Shown: one piece after another, positions 22,673-32,293 of the stretch
How positions within the stretch are numbered: position 1 is the stretch's first letter
Layout: every line of letters starts with the position of its first letter
From: Ostrinia nubilalis
Lineage: Eukaryota > Arthropoda > Insecta > Lepidoptera > Crambidae
NCBI RefSeq assembly: GCF_963855985.1
Contig: NC_087098.1
Coordinates: 14,342,501-14,406,500 of the forward strand
Direction: 5' to 3'
DNA length: 64,000 bases
Made by a program: the position numbers and the translations under genes
The notes under the pieces: model-generated
Database searches by the model: none
Told to the model about the DNA's origin: nothing
Seen by the model: only the letters and a program-made list of their open reading frames with translations

Positions 22673-23551
22673 AAGTCGTCTAAACCAAATGCCGTCCATA
22701 TCGCTTATAGTCTCCCAAACGTATTTCCACAACGATTGATCCTGCGCTGCATGCAGGTGCTTCCCGCGAGCTTCACCAGATCGTCAGCTCACCTAGGCTT
22801 GCCCAAACTACGTCTTCTAACCCGGGATCGCGACTCGAGAACTTTTCTGGTTTTGTTTTGGTCAAACTTTAGCGATACTTTAGATAGGCTTCGGACATGT
22901 TTAATGTTATGATCTACTTCAATTCAGTTCTTAAAATGTTCGCAGTCATTGTGTCCTTATAATTTTTTCATTTAAACCGTTAAGAAGTAAATCGGATCCT
23001 ATAAAAATCATTCGCGTGACTGCATACCGATTTGCAATTCCGTGACAGTCAGTAACCTCAGTATTTTTCTGACATACACTAAATTTTGTAAAATTGGACT
23101 TAAATATCACAAAAAATAGCAATTTTATTAACTTGTACCTGTCCTTTCTCCTGTCAATTATTGACCAACAATAATAAATTCACTTAGAGCCAGCACATAA
23201 TATGTTAGCATCGGCGATTCAGCCGCTTTGTAGAAGCTGAATTCAGCGACCACTTGTTCCATACCGCACAAACGCGGTGATTGAGTTGCTTTTCGGAAGC
23301 TCGACGCAGCGCCAGTAGCTCGATTCCGGTACCGCTTCCATAGGCGTCTCTAGAGTTCTTTTTCAGGCGGGCTGGCCCCTGGTATGCCATGAATTAGTAA
23401 TCTCAACTATCATCTTCAAATCAGTAACCCAACATCCCTGGGGAGCGTGCCACCCGTTATACATAATACACGCGCATGACCGCGTCCGAAAGCATGAAGG
23501 CGCGAAATTGCAATGTTGCATCGATAGAGTCCCAAAATTAGCCCTCTAATA

Positions 23552-23777
23552 CAGGGTTTCCCATTTTTTTTTGCCAAGGAACCCTAATTGATTATACTTT
23601 TCCTAGCGGAACCCCCGTACTACTCCGCCCGTACGCCCTGCCCCTCTCTTGTGAGTAAACAAGTCGGTGCGAGCGAACAACGTCGGTCACGAAACGTGGG
23701 ATAATATTTTTTACGGAACCCTTGCGGCCTTTCCACGGAACCCCAGGGTTCCGCGGACCACCATTCGGGAACCGCTG
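23552..23777. mobile_element. 226-bp hAT-type MITE with perfect 8-bp TSD
   Basis: The ends CAGGGTTTCCCA and CGGGAACCGCTG are imperfect inverted repeats of the CAG...CTG type. CTCTAATA is present on both sides (23544-23551, 23778-23785). The interior is rich in GGAACCC repeats (TTACGGAACCCTTGCGGCC, CCACGGAACCCCAGGGTTCC). A CAG terminus with an 8-bp duplication is diagnostic of hAT. Confidence 0.9.
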
Positions 23778-24621
23778 CTCTAATACATAAGTATTAAAAA
23801 AAATAGGATCAAGATGACATACGACTTTGAGATGAATCGTCAGCTAAAGTTGTGTGTTCAGTTCCCATGCGAGACATTGATCGACAATCAAAATATCTCC
23901 TATTAATGTTTTATTTTTCATTATCTACCAAACTGATGGATTTAAACATATATCAGTAGTATTATTTTTCTAATCATAGCTATTAAACAAGTTTCTTACC
24001 ACTAAAATACTCCTATTTATAAGAGCTATTCTTAAAAGTACATTAAATTATTTTTTCATTTTTTAAATTAAAAGTTAATTTGTTATTGTCATTTTTTTTA
24101 GTTGTAATCACGCTCAATTATCGAACGATTCTGAATAATAACTTCAAGTAGGCAGGCACTATATTATTCAATTAGCGCTAGAAAAAAATCTGTGCGTAGC
24201 GTGTAGTGATAAATTATAGCAAATCATGTATTGATTTTAAAGTAAATCACGATAGTTACATGAATTAATTATGATCGTACGTTTCGCAGTGACAATTAGT
24301 GATATAATGAGGTAAGAAGTTAGGAAAGACCCAAAATCTAAATATTTATTCGTACGTATACGAGTAAAGGCCCTTTTCTTAGGGTACTTATACAGAGTAA
24401 AGGTTCGTATTTGAAACTGACACCTGAAGCTCGTTTCAAACTTTTGTGGAAGCTCAAGTTTCTCAAGTATTGACCGCTCAAAATTTGAACTAACTTAAAA
24501 TAAGTAGGTAAATTCAATAATTATTATTTTCCAAAACAAAATACTAATTAATGACATAAACCCGAACAACTGCGCACCTCGCTGGATTGCGATTCTCCCT
24601 CCCACTTACCTAAAGATCTGA

Positions 24622-24882
24622 CGCCCGTATTCACAAACATTACTATGAGGTCTCACAGTGCGCATGAATGGACAGGGTGACACACGAGCCAATCACAGAG
24701 CTCTAATTAACGCCGTGCGTTCGATTTGCTGTTTCACTTAAGCAATGTTTGTGAATACGGCCGTAAATGAAGCAGCAAATCGAAAGCACAGCGTTGAATA
24801 GAGCTCTGTGATTGGTTCGTGTGTCACCCTGTGCGTCTACGCGCACTGTAAGACCTCATAGTAATGTTTGTGAATACGGATG
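24622..24882. mobile_element. two head-to-head MITE copies, ends CGCCCGTATTCACAAACA
   Basis: 24622-24764 is a full-length copy of the 20167-20312 family with a complete pair of ends. 24765-24882 is a second copy in the opposite orientation lacking its first 25 bp or so, directly abutting the first. Together they form a palindrome of about 260 bp around 24764. Confidence 0.82.
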
Positions 24883-25204
24883 TGAGAATCGATCCTAAAG
24901 CCTTTTGAGTCGAGAGAGTCGTCTGGAGAGAAGCATACTAATATTTTAAAATGTTTGGAAAATGAAAATATTTTCGGCTTCCGCTTATATGATAAATTAT
25001 TTGATAAAACGATAAAAAGAGCTGCCTAGGCTGTTAAATACATCATTAATATCATTAGTTAGGCTCATTTGTGACATAATTAATGCGGCCTTGTTTCGTT
25101 ATTCTGTTCCAGTAATAGTTATAATAATTTATTAATAGTTGACTCTGCTGGATGTAGATTTAATATTATTAAAACTGTATGAAAAATATATTCTACTATT
25201 GGTC

Positions 25205-25523
25205 GTACAGTCAGCGTCAAATACTTAGTTCGTGACACCCAAAGTAGCCAAAAAGTTCGCAGCACGTCTTTGTTATCCTACTAATATAATAAATGCGAAA
25301 GTTTGGATGTCTGGATGTTTGTTACTCTTTCACGCAAAAACTACTGAACGGATTTTGTTGAAACTTTGCAGTATTATTGTTTATAACCCATATTAACTTA
25401 TAGGCTATAATTTATGCCGATCTGTGACACTAAATTTCACCTGGGTGAAGCTGCGGGCAAAAGCTAGTAATTGGAATAAAGTTGTGTTGGGTACTTTGAA
25501 TGTCACGAAGATGATGACTGTAC
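25205..25523. mobile_element. GTACAGTCAGCGTCAAATA inverted-repeat element interrupted by a Helitron
   Basis: The left end GTACAGTCAGCGTCAAATAC, with TTCGTGACACCCAAAGTAGCC, and right end GGTACTTTGAATGTCACGAAG, ATGACTGTACAA are inverted. The same ends bound the 1.48-kb element at 30721-32197. About 190 bp in the middle is a Helitron (25276-25467). Confidence 0.72.
25276..25467 (+). mobile_element. 192-bp Lep1-type non-autonomous Helitron
   Basis: It begins TCCTACTAATATAATAAATG after an A and ends GGGCAAAAGCTAG before a T, exactly the A|TC...CTAG|T rule for Helitrons. It has TCTTTCACGCAAAAACTACTG and the GGGTGAAGCTGCGGGC pre-terminal block. There are no terminal inverted repeats and no target duplication. 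Other copies are at 41750-41946 (minus), 63080-63280 and, degraded, 19341-19496. Confidence 0.92.
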
Positions 25524-25935
25524 AAATATGCTATAATTTTAAATTTAATAATTTTTCTTCGTGAAAGCAATATTTTATGTCTGTATTTAAAAACGATACA
25601 TCAAGCAAGTGTAAATATTTTCCTCGTGTAACTTTTTGTTCATTTTGCTCGTTATAGCATATTCTTTGAATATTTAATGGACAGGTGTTGGCGATGCCAC
25701 GACTAACGAACTTCCCCTTATGTTTTTAAGACTCAGATATCAGATTTTTATTTTTTAAATAGTAGGTAAGTATAGGTACTTGTTGAACACCTTCTATGGA
25801 TTTTTAACAAGTCCTTGACTCAGGGTACAAAAATGTAGATCCAAAATTCAAACAAGTCTATGCAGTAACAGGGATTAATAATACCTCTTTTTTTCCACCA
25901 CTGCAACTCCTGTACAGCCAGGATCTAAGTTTGAC

Positions 25936-26421
25936 CACAGAATAATAATAAGTACTACGTACAGAAGTTTTACTTCGCGAAGGTATTTAAAAAAATGTAT
26001 GCTCAATGTCATTAACAATATGGTGTAATTTAGCCTGTCTCAAGAGTCAAGCAACATTTTGTTGACAAACGTCAGTGATCGGCACTGCGCCGAAGCTATA
26101 GGGCTGACTTCGGTAAAATGATGTGACGTGAGGTGCCAAACTGCGGAAAATGGCGGAGGAAATACATGATTTAGCATGAATTATCATGAATAATATTAAC
26201 TACTTATTTACCTCTCAGTGTCTTGAGGCAACTTAAAAAAGTACATTCTGTGTTTTTATTATTATTTAGGTAGTTAAATACTGCACAGTATTTAGTACAC
26301 CATCACGCGTGCGTGAGTCAATGTTCGCTCGTATGTGACGCCTTGTCGAATAGTATCCTGTAGGTGGGGCCATCTTGCGTGTTTTGTTTTCGATGTAAAC
26401 TCGCGGAGATGAACAGGCCTG
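25936..26421 (-). mobile_element. THAP-bearing 0.5-kb element, copy A (minus)
   Basis: On the minus strand it begins CAGGCCTGTTCATCTCCGCG and ends TATTATTATTCTGTG. GTTTGAC (plus-strand reading) lies on both sides (25929-25935, 26422-26428). The host repeat at 21430-21600 shows the empty site GGTCAAGC. The minus strand carries the same THAP-like coding remnant as copy B but with the second Cys changed (AACTAC for AACTGC). The rest, including an arginine-rich TRRHIRANIDSRTR stretch, has no recognised function. Confidence 0.78.
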
Positions 26422-26699
26422 GTTTGACTACCAATAAAACCCTACCAGTGTTTAGTAGCCTGGGGGATAAGTTCCTTTGTTCCCGTTGAGTTACAAGATT
26501 TTGTGTTACCACTGTTAGCCATAAAGTTTAACTTTTGATAGGTTTTGAGGAGAAGTTGAATTAAAATATAAGTTTATGTTGCAATTCATACAACAGAAAA
26601 GATTTAATTAATCCTTTCAAGAAGAAGATCCACATGTTTATTCACCTAAACGTGTGATTGTAAATTAAGTGGATGTTAACCATTTGCAGCTAGTAATAG

Positions 26700-26925
26700 A
26701 AGCTGTCAGGGACGCCTCCCAATCTTCCTGAGGTTGGCATTGTTAATACTTATGCGTAAAGAGGCTGACAAAAGTGACTGAGTTTGTTCTGCCAATTCTT
26801 AGCACCAGCCCATATGTTGTCCCGAAGCGGTGGTAGGGCAAGCTATATTTGTGACGTGTATAAGTGCCCTGAAAAGGGCCTATGTACTGAATAAACTATT
26901 TGAATTTGAATTATATTTCCAGTCA
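26700..26925 (+). mobile_element. 3' end of a non-LTR element (AGGGCCTATGTACTGAATAA)
   Basis: It has the blocks CACCAGCCCATATGTTGTCC, GTGTATAAGTGCCCTGAAAAG and AGGGCCTATGTACTGAATAA, and ends in TTTGAATTTGAA. A minus-strand copy is at 59945-60105, and a short piece near 24370-24400. The 3' tail with AATAAA and a simple repeat is typical of SINE/LINE 3' ends. Confidence 0.65.
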
Positions 26926-26992
26926 CTTATGATTCGACGTGCCAATATTTTTTAAGATCTCTCCGCTTACAATCCGATCCAACCCATTCCAG

Positions 26993-27151
26993 GTATTAAC
27001 AGGCGCAGCGTTCCATCACAAGATCTGGTCGTGGTACTACACGTACAAGATGCCCGGCGAGATCCGCCGCTGGGTGGACGAACACTTCAACTGTGAAGAC
27101 ATCGCCATGAACTTCCTCGTCGCTAATGTCACGAGAAAGCCGCCCATAAAG
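26993..27151 (+). CDS. sotv: EXT2 (sister of tout-velu) exon with catalytic [11 protein letters not shown]
   Basis: This 159-bp, phase-0 exon encodes [40 protein letters not shown] and [24 protein letters not shown] is the most conserved GT64 motif; by homology to EXTL2, whose structure is known, its Asp is the catalytic-site aspartate. [31 protein letters not shown] is the EXT2-specific form (EXT1 has CEDILMNFLVSAVT). The acceptor is CCATTCCAG and the donor is GTAATA at 27152. A LINE fragment begins within about 20 bp of the donor without destroying it. Confidence 0.97.
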
Positions 27152-27168
27152 GTAATATTAGATCCTCA

Positions 27169-27425
27169 CTTAGATGGTTGGCAGTCCACAACAGTACGTT
27201 TCTCTAGAAACTTCCTGCCCCGTACAACCAAACTGTGAAATGGACTGTCGTCTGCGGTGTTTCCGGACGGATACAACCTGCAAGCTTTCAAGAAGAAAGC
27301 GTATCTTCACCTTAAACAACGCGCCTGTAATGCTCCTGGGATTGCGGGTGTCTATGGGCGACGGTAATCACTTACCATCAGGTGATCCGTCTGCTCGTTT
27401 GCCTCCTGTCACATAAAAAAAAAAT
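27169..27425 (+). mobile_element. 5'-truncated CR1/Jockey-type LINE fragment
   Basis: The coding remnant reads [40 protein letters not shown] (with one TGA in place of Trp), then KKKAYLHLKQRACN and a stop. FLPRT..LWN.LP..VFP..YNL..FK is the standard C-terminus of CR1/Jockey ORF2. The 3' UTR GGTAATCACTTACCATCAGG, TCTGCTCGTTTGCCTCC ends in a poly(A) of about 10. The extreme 5' truncation is typical of target-primed insertion. Confidence 0.82.
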
Positions 27426-27466
27426 CTTTTTTGGCAATAATCCACTGGTTCTAGCAAATTGGAGAT

Positions 27467-27598
27467 TTTTTTATCCACAACGAAGAAGCTCTTCGCCTGT
27501 ATCTCACTGATATCATGTGATGATCAGGCCGAAGGTGGAAGCGAGCTTCAGCCGGAATCCTCAACCACGGGGAAACTGGCTATCTTACCACATAATTC
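27467..27598 (+). repeat. interspersed repeat with GATGATCAGGCCGAAGGTG, copy 2
   Basis: It has TTATCCACAACGAAGAAGCTC, CCTGTATCTCACTGATATC, GATGATCAGGCCGAAGGTGG and CTGGCTATCTTACCAC, colinear with 14922-15062. It directly precedes the repeat at 27604. Confidence 0.65.
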
Positions 27599-27603
27599 TT
27601 TTT

Positions 27604-28585
27604 AGGGTTCCGTACCTCAAAAGGAAAAAACGGAACCCTTATAGGATCACTTTGTTGTCCGTCTGTCCGTCCGTCCGTCCGTCTGTCAAGACCCTTTTTC
27701 TCAGGAACGCGTGGAGGTATGAAGCTGAAATTTATATCAATTACTCAGGTCTACTGTCCCTTGAAGCTGTGAAAAAATCAAACTTCTAAGCCAACGCAAT
27801 CAAAAGATACAGCCGTTTATGCCGCAAATTTTCGACACTTGCAAGGGAATCAAAACCTACAGGGTGCTTCCCGTGAACTCAGAATCTTGAAATTTGGTAC
27901 GAAGCAACGTCTTATAGCATAGATAAAGGAAAAATTACGAAAACCATAAATTTTTAGTTACATCACATAATATATTTTTTTTTAATAATTTTAAACTTAC
28001 TACCCATTTCCTCATAAACGCGTAGAGGTATTAAATTGAAATTCATACCAAATACTCAGGTCTATAATACCTTTAAGCTGTAACAAAATCAAACTTCTAT
28101 GTCAACGCAATCAAAAGAAACAGCAATTTAAGCTGCATATTTTGAAACTCGCAAGTACTCGCAAGGGAATCAAAACCTAAAGGGTACTTCCAGTCGACCT
28201 AGAATCTTGAAATTTGGCATGAAGCAACGTTTTATAGCACACATAAAGGAAAAATTCCGAAAACCTTAAATTTTTAGTTACATTACAAAATATATATTTT
28301 TTAATAAATATAAACTTATTACTTTTTTCCTCATGAACGCGTAGAGCTATCAAGTTGAAATTCATATCAAATACTATAAAATAAAGGATTACTTAAACGA
28401 TAAAGAGATCTTTGTCTTAAATTTATGCTCCTCCATCTTTCCCCATTGTAATGTTATGAATTTCATTTTGCAATAAAAATACCATAGTTATGACTCGATT
28501 GTCGTAATGAACGAACTTTGTAAACCTTGCAGGTTTGTACGGAACCCTCGGTGCGCGAGTCCGACTCGCACTTGGCCGGTTTTTT
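27604..28585. mobile_element. about 1-kb repeat, AGGGTTCCGTACC...CGGAACCCT ends, with internal 315-bp tandem
   Basis: It begins AGGGTTCCGTACCTCAAAAG and ends TTGTACGGAACCCTCGGTGC, GAGTCCGACTCGCACTTGGC, a block very common in moth genomes from memory. The start also contains a GTCC microsatellite (27656-27688). Inside, a unit of about 315 bp is repeated 2.2 times: AACGCG(T)GAGGTAT-type starts stand at 27706, 28017 and 28336, each followed by TGAAATTTATATCAA-like and TCTTGAAATTTGG blocks. No transposase ORF is present. Confidence 0.7.
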
Positions 28586-29427
28586 TTTGGTCATAAATCC
28601 TACTAGGATTTCATAAAAATGTATTCACAAATGTATAGCCATGATCCATCACCTAACCCCACAATCGTAGTTACAATTATTAAACGGTTAGACGTTCAGC
28701 TTTCTAGTTGAATGATGCATTAAACAATGTGTCGCATACTAGGCATTCAATCAAACGTCGGCGTGTATGAATTCTCAATTGAATTCATCTGTGCGTGTAC
28801 ACATATTTGTAGTAGGTAGTAGTAATACATTTTGTGAATAGGGATAAAAAGAAATAGAAGAGTTGTAGGAGATTTATGATAGGAATGGGATGGGATACCT
28901 TCGATAGAGCAGACTCCGCAGGACGGTCCAAGCTTGGTTCTTCTTTCACTTACACTTGAATTTTATTGGGTTGAGTTAACGCGCGAGAGGAATTATTTGA
29001 ATTGGTTTATTTTGGATACTTATTTCGTATTAACGCCCAGATAGGTAGGCGAAGCGGCGCGTTGCAATGCGAGAGCGAGACTAAAGGTGGAAGTGAGAGG
29101 ATAGGGAAAGGACTGTCAGAGTGAGTGATAGAGAATAGTGAGTGTGACATGAGTTTGAATTGTATGAGGTTTTAATGCTGACGCGTACAGGCCTATAAGA
29201 TAATGTTAGATCCAGTTGTGTAAGTGGAGACTGTATGACCTGATGATGATGATTTTGAGATCTTTAATACAGACAAATTACTAAATTAAATTTAATACAG
29301 AATAATAAGAATATCGAATAACATCAAAAAGTAAAACTAAACAAAAAAGAACATTAATACAGCTATAGCGCTATATTAATTTAGGGCATCTTTCACTTGC
29401 TAATGGAACACATTTTCGTCATTCCAG

Positions 29428-29649
29428 GTGACCCCTCGAAAGAAGTTCAAATGTCCAGAGTGCACGAACACTGAGATGCTATCGGCAGACGCTCGCCACA
29501 TGTCGCAGCGGTCAGCGTGCGTTGACCGCTTCGCAGCGATCTACGGCCGCATGGCTCTCCAACCGGTGGAGTTCAGAGCCGACCCACTGCAGTACCGAGA
29601 GACTGGCGCCGGCGTGCCACATCTATACCCCGACATCGGAGCGCTATAG
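29428..29649 (+). CDS. sotv: EXT2 (sister of tout-velu) last coding exon
   Basis: This terminal exon continues in phase 0 from 27151: [53 protein letters not shown] and the C-terminal HLYPDIGAL before TAG at 29647. [13 protein letters not shown] and ERS.C(I/V)..FA...G.MPL are EXT2 signatures, and vertebrate EXT2 also ends with a short PNIGSL-like tail. The Arg of SQRSAC aligns with the active-site Arg of EXTL2, by knowledge of that family. The acceptor is CGTCATTCCAG. The natural end shows that the four exons seen are the complete 3' part of the gene and are intact, with no frameshift or stop. Confidence 0.97.
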   Translation: MTPRKKFKCPECTNTEMLSADARHMSQRSACVDRFAAIYGRMALQPVEFRADPLQYRETGAGVPHLYPDIGAL

Positions 29650-29803
29650 GTATATTCTTAACGCAATGTGTCAACGCTCGGTGATGTTGGCGAAAGTTTT
29701 ATTGTGGTAACCTTTTGGGCGCTCTAGTTTACAGAGTTGATGATGCAGAACAGCTGGATTCCTAAGTTTTTATCACTGTTGTGATATCACTTGTTTTATG
29801 AAT

Positions 29804-29846
29804 GTGTGGTACCTTTATTGTACGTGGTATAATAAAGGTACCACAC
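29804..29846 (+). terminator. hairpin carrying a candidate poly(A) signal in the EXT2 3' UTR
   Basis: GTGTGGTACCTTTATT and AATAAAGGTACCACAC are a perfect 16-bp inverted repeat with an 11-base loop. The right arm contains AATAAA at 29831, about 180 bp after the EXT2 stop codon, so it is a candidate polyadenylation signal held inside a stem. Use as the real cleavage site is inferred; other AT-rich signals follow downstream. Confidence 0.5.
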
Positions 29847-30804
29847 ATGTATAAAAATCGAGAAACTAAAACCGTGAATCAAACTCTAAAAACAATACTA
29901 GAAAGCTCAAAATCAATTACTTTGCAAGATGAAGCACTTGCCGAATGCCTGGACATAACGTGTACATTAAGTAAAATTTACTTTACATCGGCCCTTTGGC
30001 CATCGAGTATGAAATAAGAGATTCTGTAGGTATTCAATTTAAAATTGGCTTGTAGTTTTGTAAGGCTGACAAGTTTTGGGCCCTCTTACTTTCTCTAATC
30101 GTATAAAGTAAACGCAAAAAGAATATTACGCATGATTGTGTTTCTGTTTTTTATAACTGGAGTACAGCTATTGCTATACCTATTTTCTTGAAGACCTGAG
30201 TTATAAATCACCAGATAACTTGTATCTGGCTCCTCCGACAAAAATACAACTATTGCTTTGTGTAATACCCGTAGGTAAACACCATTTGACGTCGGAATGA
30301 GTTGTTGAAACATGGGTAGTTGAGTTAAGCAAAAAATACATTCTACATAATTTTATGTGCATCATTATATGTATTTACTTCTTTCTGTCATTTATTGTGG
30401 CCAGATTTAACTGATCAATTGTTTTTTTTATTTGTCAATATTAACTTTTATCTACTGAATGTGCGTATTTAAAACAATCTAAGAGGGCCCGAATTTGTAG
30501 CAAACGTAGAAGGAACGGACAATAACAAATTGAATGAAGGCTGTAAGAGAATTGGGAATCGTCCCCATCACCAGGGTATGTAGTGTTAATGCCAATTATC
30601 TTTTACTCGACTTTGCTGTTCATTTTGCCAATGTATTACAGATGATAGCACATCAAGCTAAATACTGTCTTATGCTGTGGTAATATGTACTACTTTTCAA
30701 CAACAATGTAGCGCTGTTGCTGTACAGTCAGTGTCAAGTAGTTCGTGATACCTAAAGTGTCCAAAAAGTTGACAACACAACCTTACGGGGCTATTCCCAC
30801 CTCT

Positions 30805-30955
30805 CGTTCCCACCACTGCAACTCCTGTGTAGCCAGGATCTACAGCTTGACCGCCACAAAAACCCAACTAATGAAGGTCAAGTTTGTCCCGGGATAAAGT
30901 TAAACTGTCATTGGACCCGCAACGAAATTAATCAGAAGAACATAGGAGGAGTTCG
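30805..30955 (-). repeat. interspersed repeat with GATCCTGGCTACACAGG, copy 2
   Basis: The plus strand reads CACCACTGCAACTCCTGTG, GCCAGGATCTACAGCTTGAC, AGGTCAAGTTTGTCCCGG, the reverse complement of 21430-21600 with few differences. Confidence 0.7.
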
Positions 30956-31459
30956 AAATTAAGGTTCGACTTCCCTCCATAGACAGTTTGACACCATACC
31001 CCAATAATTCGAAACCAAAACTGTTTTAAAAAGACTCTTCATTCTGGTCTTTAAAACCTAATTTATTTTAAATTACCTGTAAATTTCGATTTTTGTTCGA
31101 ATTGTAATTGAAAAAAGTAGTTTAATTGGGTTGACAAAATAGTGACGTCACTTGCTTGTAGTGCCATACAAAATCTATGGGAGAGTCTCGTTTTGACAGT
31201 TTTAAAATGTACGTCAATTGACTGTGGTGTCAACATGTCTATTGCAAAGCGGATGACCGGTGACAAAGGTTTAAAACCTTTAAGAAAAGATGACAACACA
31301 ACCTTTATAAGGTTAGCTTATAAAGCAGGGTACTCATCTAGCCGTGTAGCATGTAATGTATCAGATACTGTATCAAGTGAGTACATAGGCACGAGCCCGC
31401 TGCGAGCTGCTCGCGCGTGGTTCGCAGGGAGATCGCAGCGACCCGAGTGGCGGTATCAC

Positions 31460-31973
31460 CAGGCCTGTTCATCTCCGCGAGTTTACATCGAAAACAAAAC
31501 ACGCACGATGGCCCACCTACAGGATACTATTCGACAAGGCCTCACATACGAGCGAACATTGACTCACGCACGCGTATTCTTGTGTATGATGGAAGAAAAT
31601 AAAGAAAATGGTGTACTAAATACTGTGCAGTTTTTAACTGCCTAAATAATAATAAAAACAGAATGTACTTTTTTAAGTTGCCTCAAGACACTGAGAGGTA
31701 AATAAGTAGTTAATATTATTCATGATAATTCATGCTAAATCATGTATTTCCTCGGCCATTTTCCGCAGTTTGGCACCTCACGTCACATCATTTTACCGAA
31801 GTCAGCCCTATAGCTTCGGCGCAGTGCCGATCACTGACGTTTGTCAACAAAATGGTGCTTGACTCTTGAGACAGGCTAAATTACACCATATTGTTAATGA
31901 CATTGAGCATACATTTTTTTAAATACCTTCGCGAAGTTAAACTTCTGTACGTAGTACTTATTATTATTCTGTG
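31460..31973 (+). mobile_element. THAP-bearing 0.5-kb element, copy B (plus)
   Basis: It starts CAGGCCTGTTCATCTCCGCG and ends TATTATTATTCTGTG, flanked by GTATCAC on both sides (31453-31459, 31974-31980; an 8-bp reading GGTATCAC is also possible if the last G belongs to the target). It is the inverse of 25936-26421 with about 95% identity by eye. It carries a THAP-like segment and the block GCAGTTTGGCACCTCACGTC. Non-autonomous. Confidence 0.8.
31606..31701 (+). pseudogene. THAP-domain N-terminal remnant
   Basis: The frame through 31621 reads TKYCAVFNCLNNNKNRMYFF, then KLPQDTER and a stop TAA. C-x4-C followed by FFKLPQD matches the first half of a THAP C2CH finger (second half C-x2-H is absent). 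AGG|TAAATA at the end could be a decayed exon-donor boundary, as in P-type transposase genes where the THAP finger has its own exon. No in-frame ATG is present, so it is a relic. Confidence 0.55.
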
Positions 31974-32199
31974 GTATCACTGCGAGCACAAAGGCGGCTC
32001 GCAGTAGGATTCAGGAGCTCACAGCCAGATACGCGATGACCGTGGACGAGCCGTACTCACTTGAAGGTTGGTAACGTTACATGCTACGTTACGTGCTACA
32101 TGGCACGTGAGTACCCTGCCTTACAATTGTAATAAAGACGTGTTGCGAACTTTTTGGCTACTTTGGATGTCACGAACTATTTGACGCTGACTGTACAGT

Positions 32200-32293
32200 C
32201 GACAGCACATAAAACTAGACAATGTTGTTGCAAAATGGCGTCGCTTACAACTGCTTGAGATGCCACAGTGATTGGATTGTTGTGCCGTCGTTT
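32200..32293. repeat. short GACAGCAC/GTGCCGTCG repeat
   Basis: It starts TCGACAGCACATAAAACTAG and ends TTGTTGTGCCGTCG, with GTTGCAAAATGGCGTCGC in the middle, colinear with 3875-3976. It follows directly on the end of the 30721-32197 element. Confidence 0.6.

Larger units (their letters stand above)
30721..32197. mobile_element. 1.48-kb composite element, TGTACAGTCAGYGTCAA ends
   Basis: The left end TGTACAGTCAGTGTCAAGTAG and right end TTTGACGCTGACTGTACA are inverted complements of about 60-70 bp with a few mismatches. The same ends bound 25205-25523. The interior includes a copy of the GATCCTGGCTACACAGG repeat (30805-30955, minus) and the THAP-bearing element 31460-31973. An open frame of 167 codons (31142-31645) spans several repeat pieces and is not recognised as a protein. 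Confidence 0.7.

Noticed and set aside
27656..27688. GTCC microsatellite as an independent feature
   Set aside because: It is a constant part of the AGGGTTCCGTACC repeat that contains it, not a separate locus.
31142..31645. 167-codon open frame
   Set aside because: It crosses the boundary between a 1.48-kb composite element and a nested THAP-bearing element, and its frame differs from that of the THAP remnant, so it cannot be one real protein.
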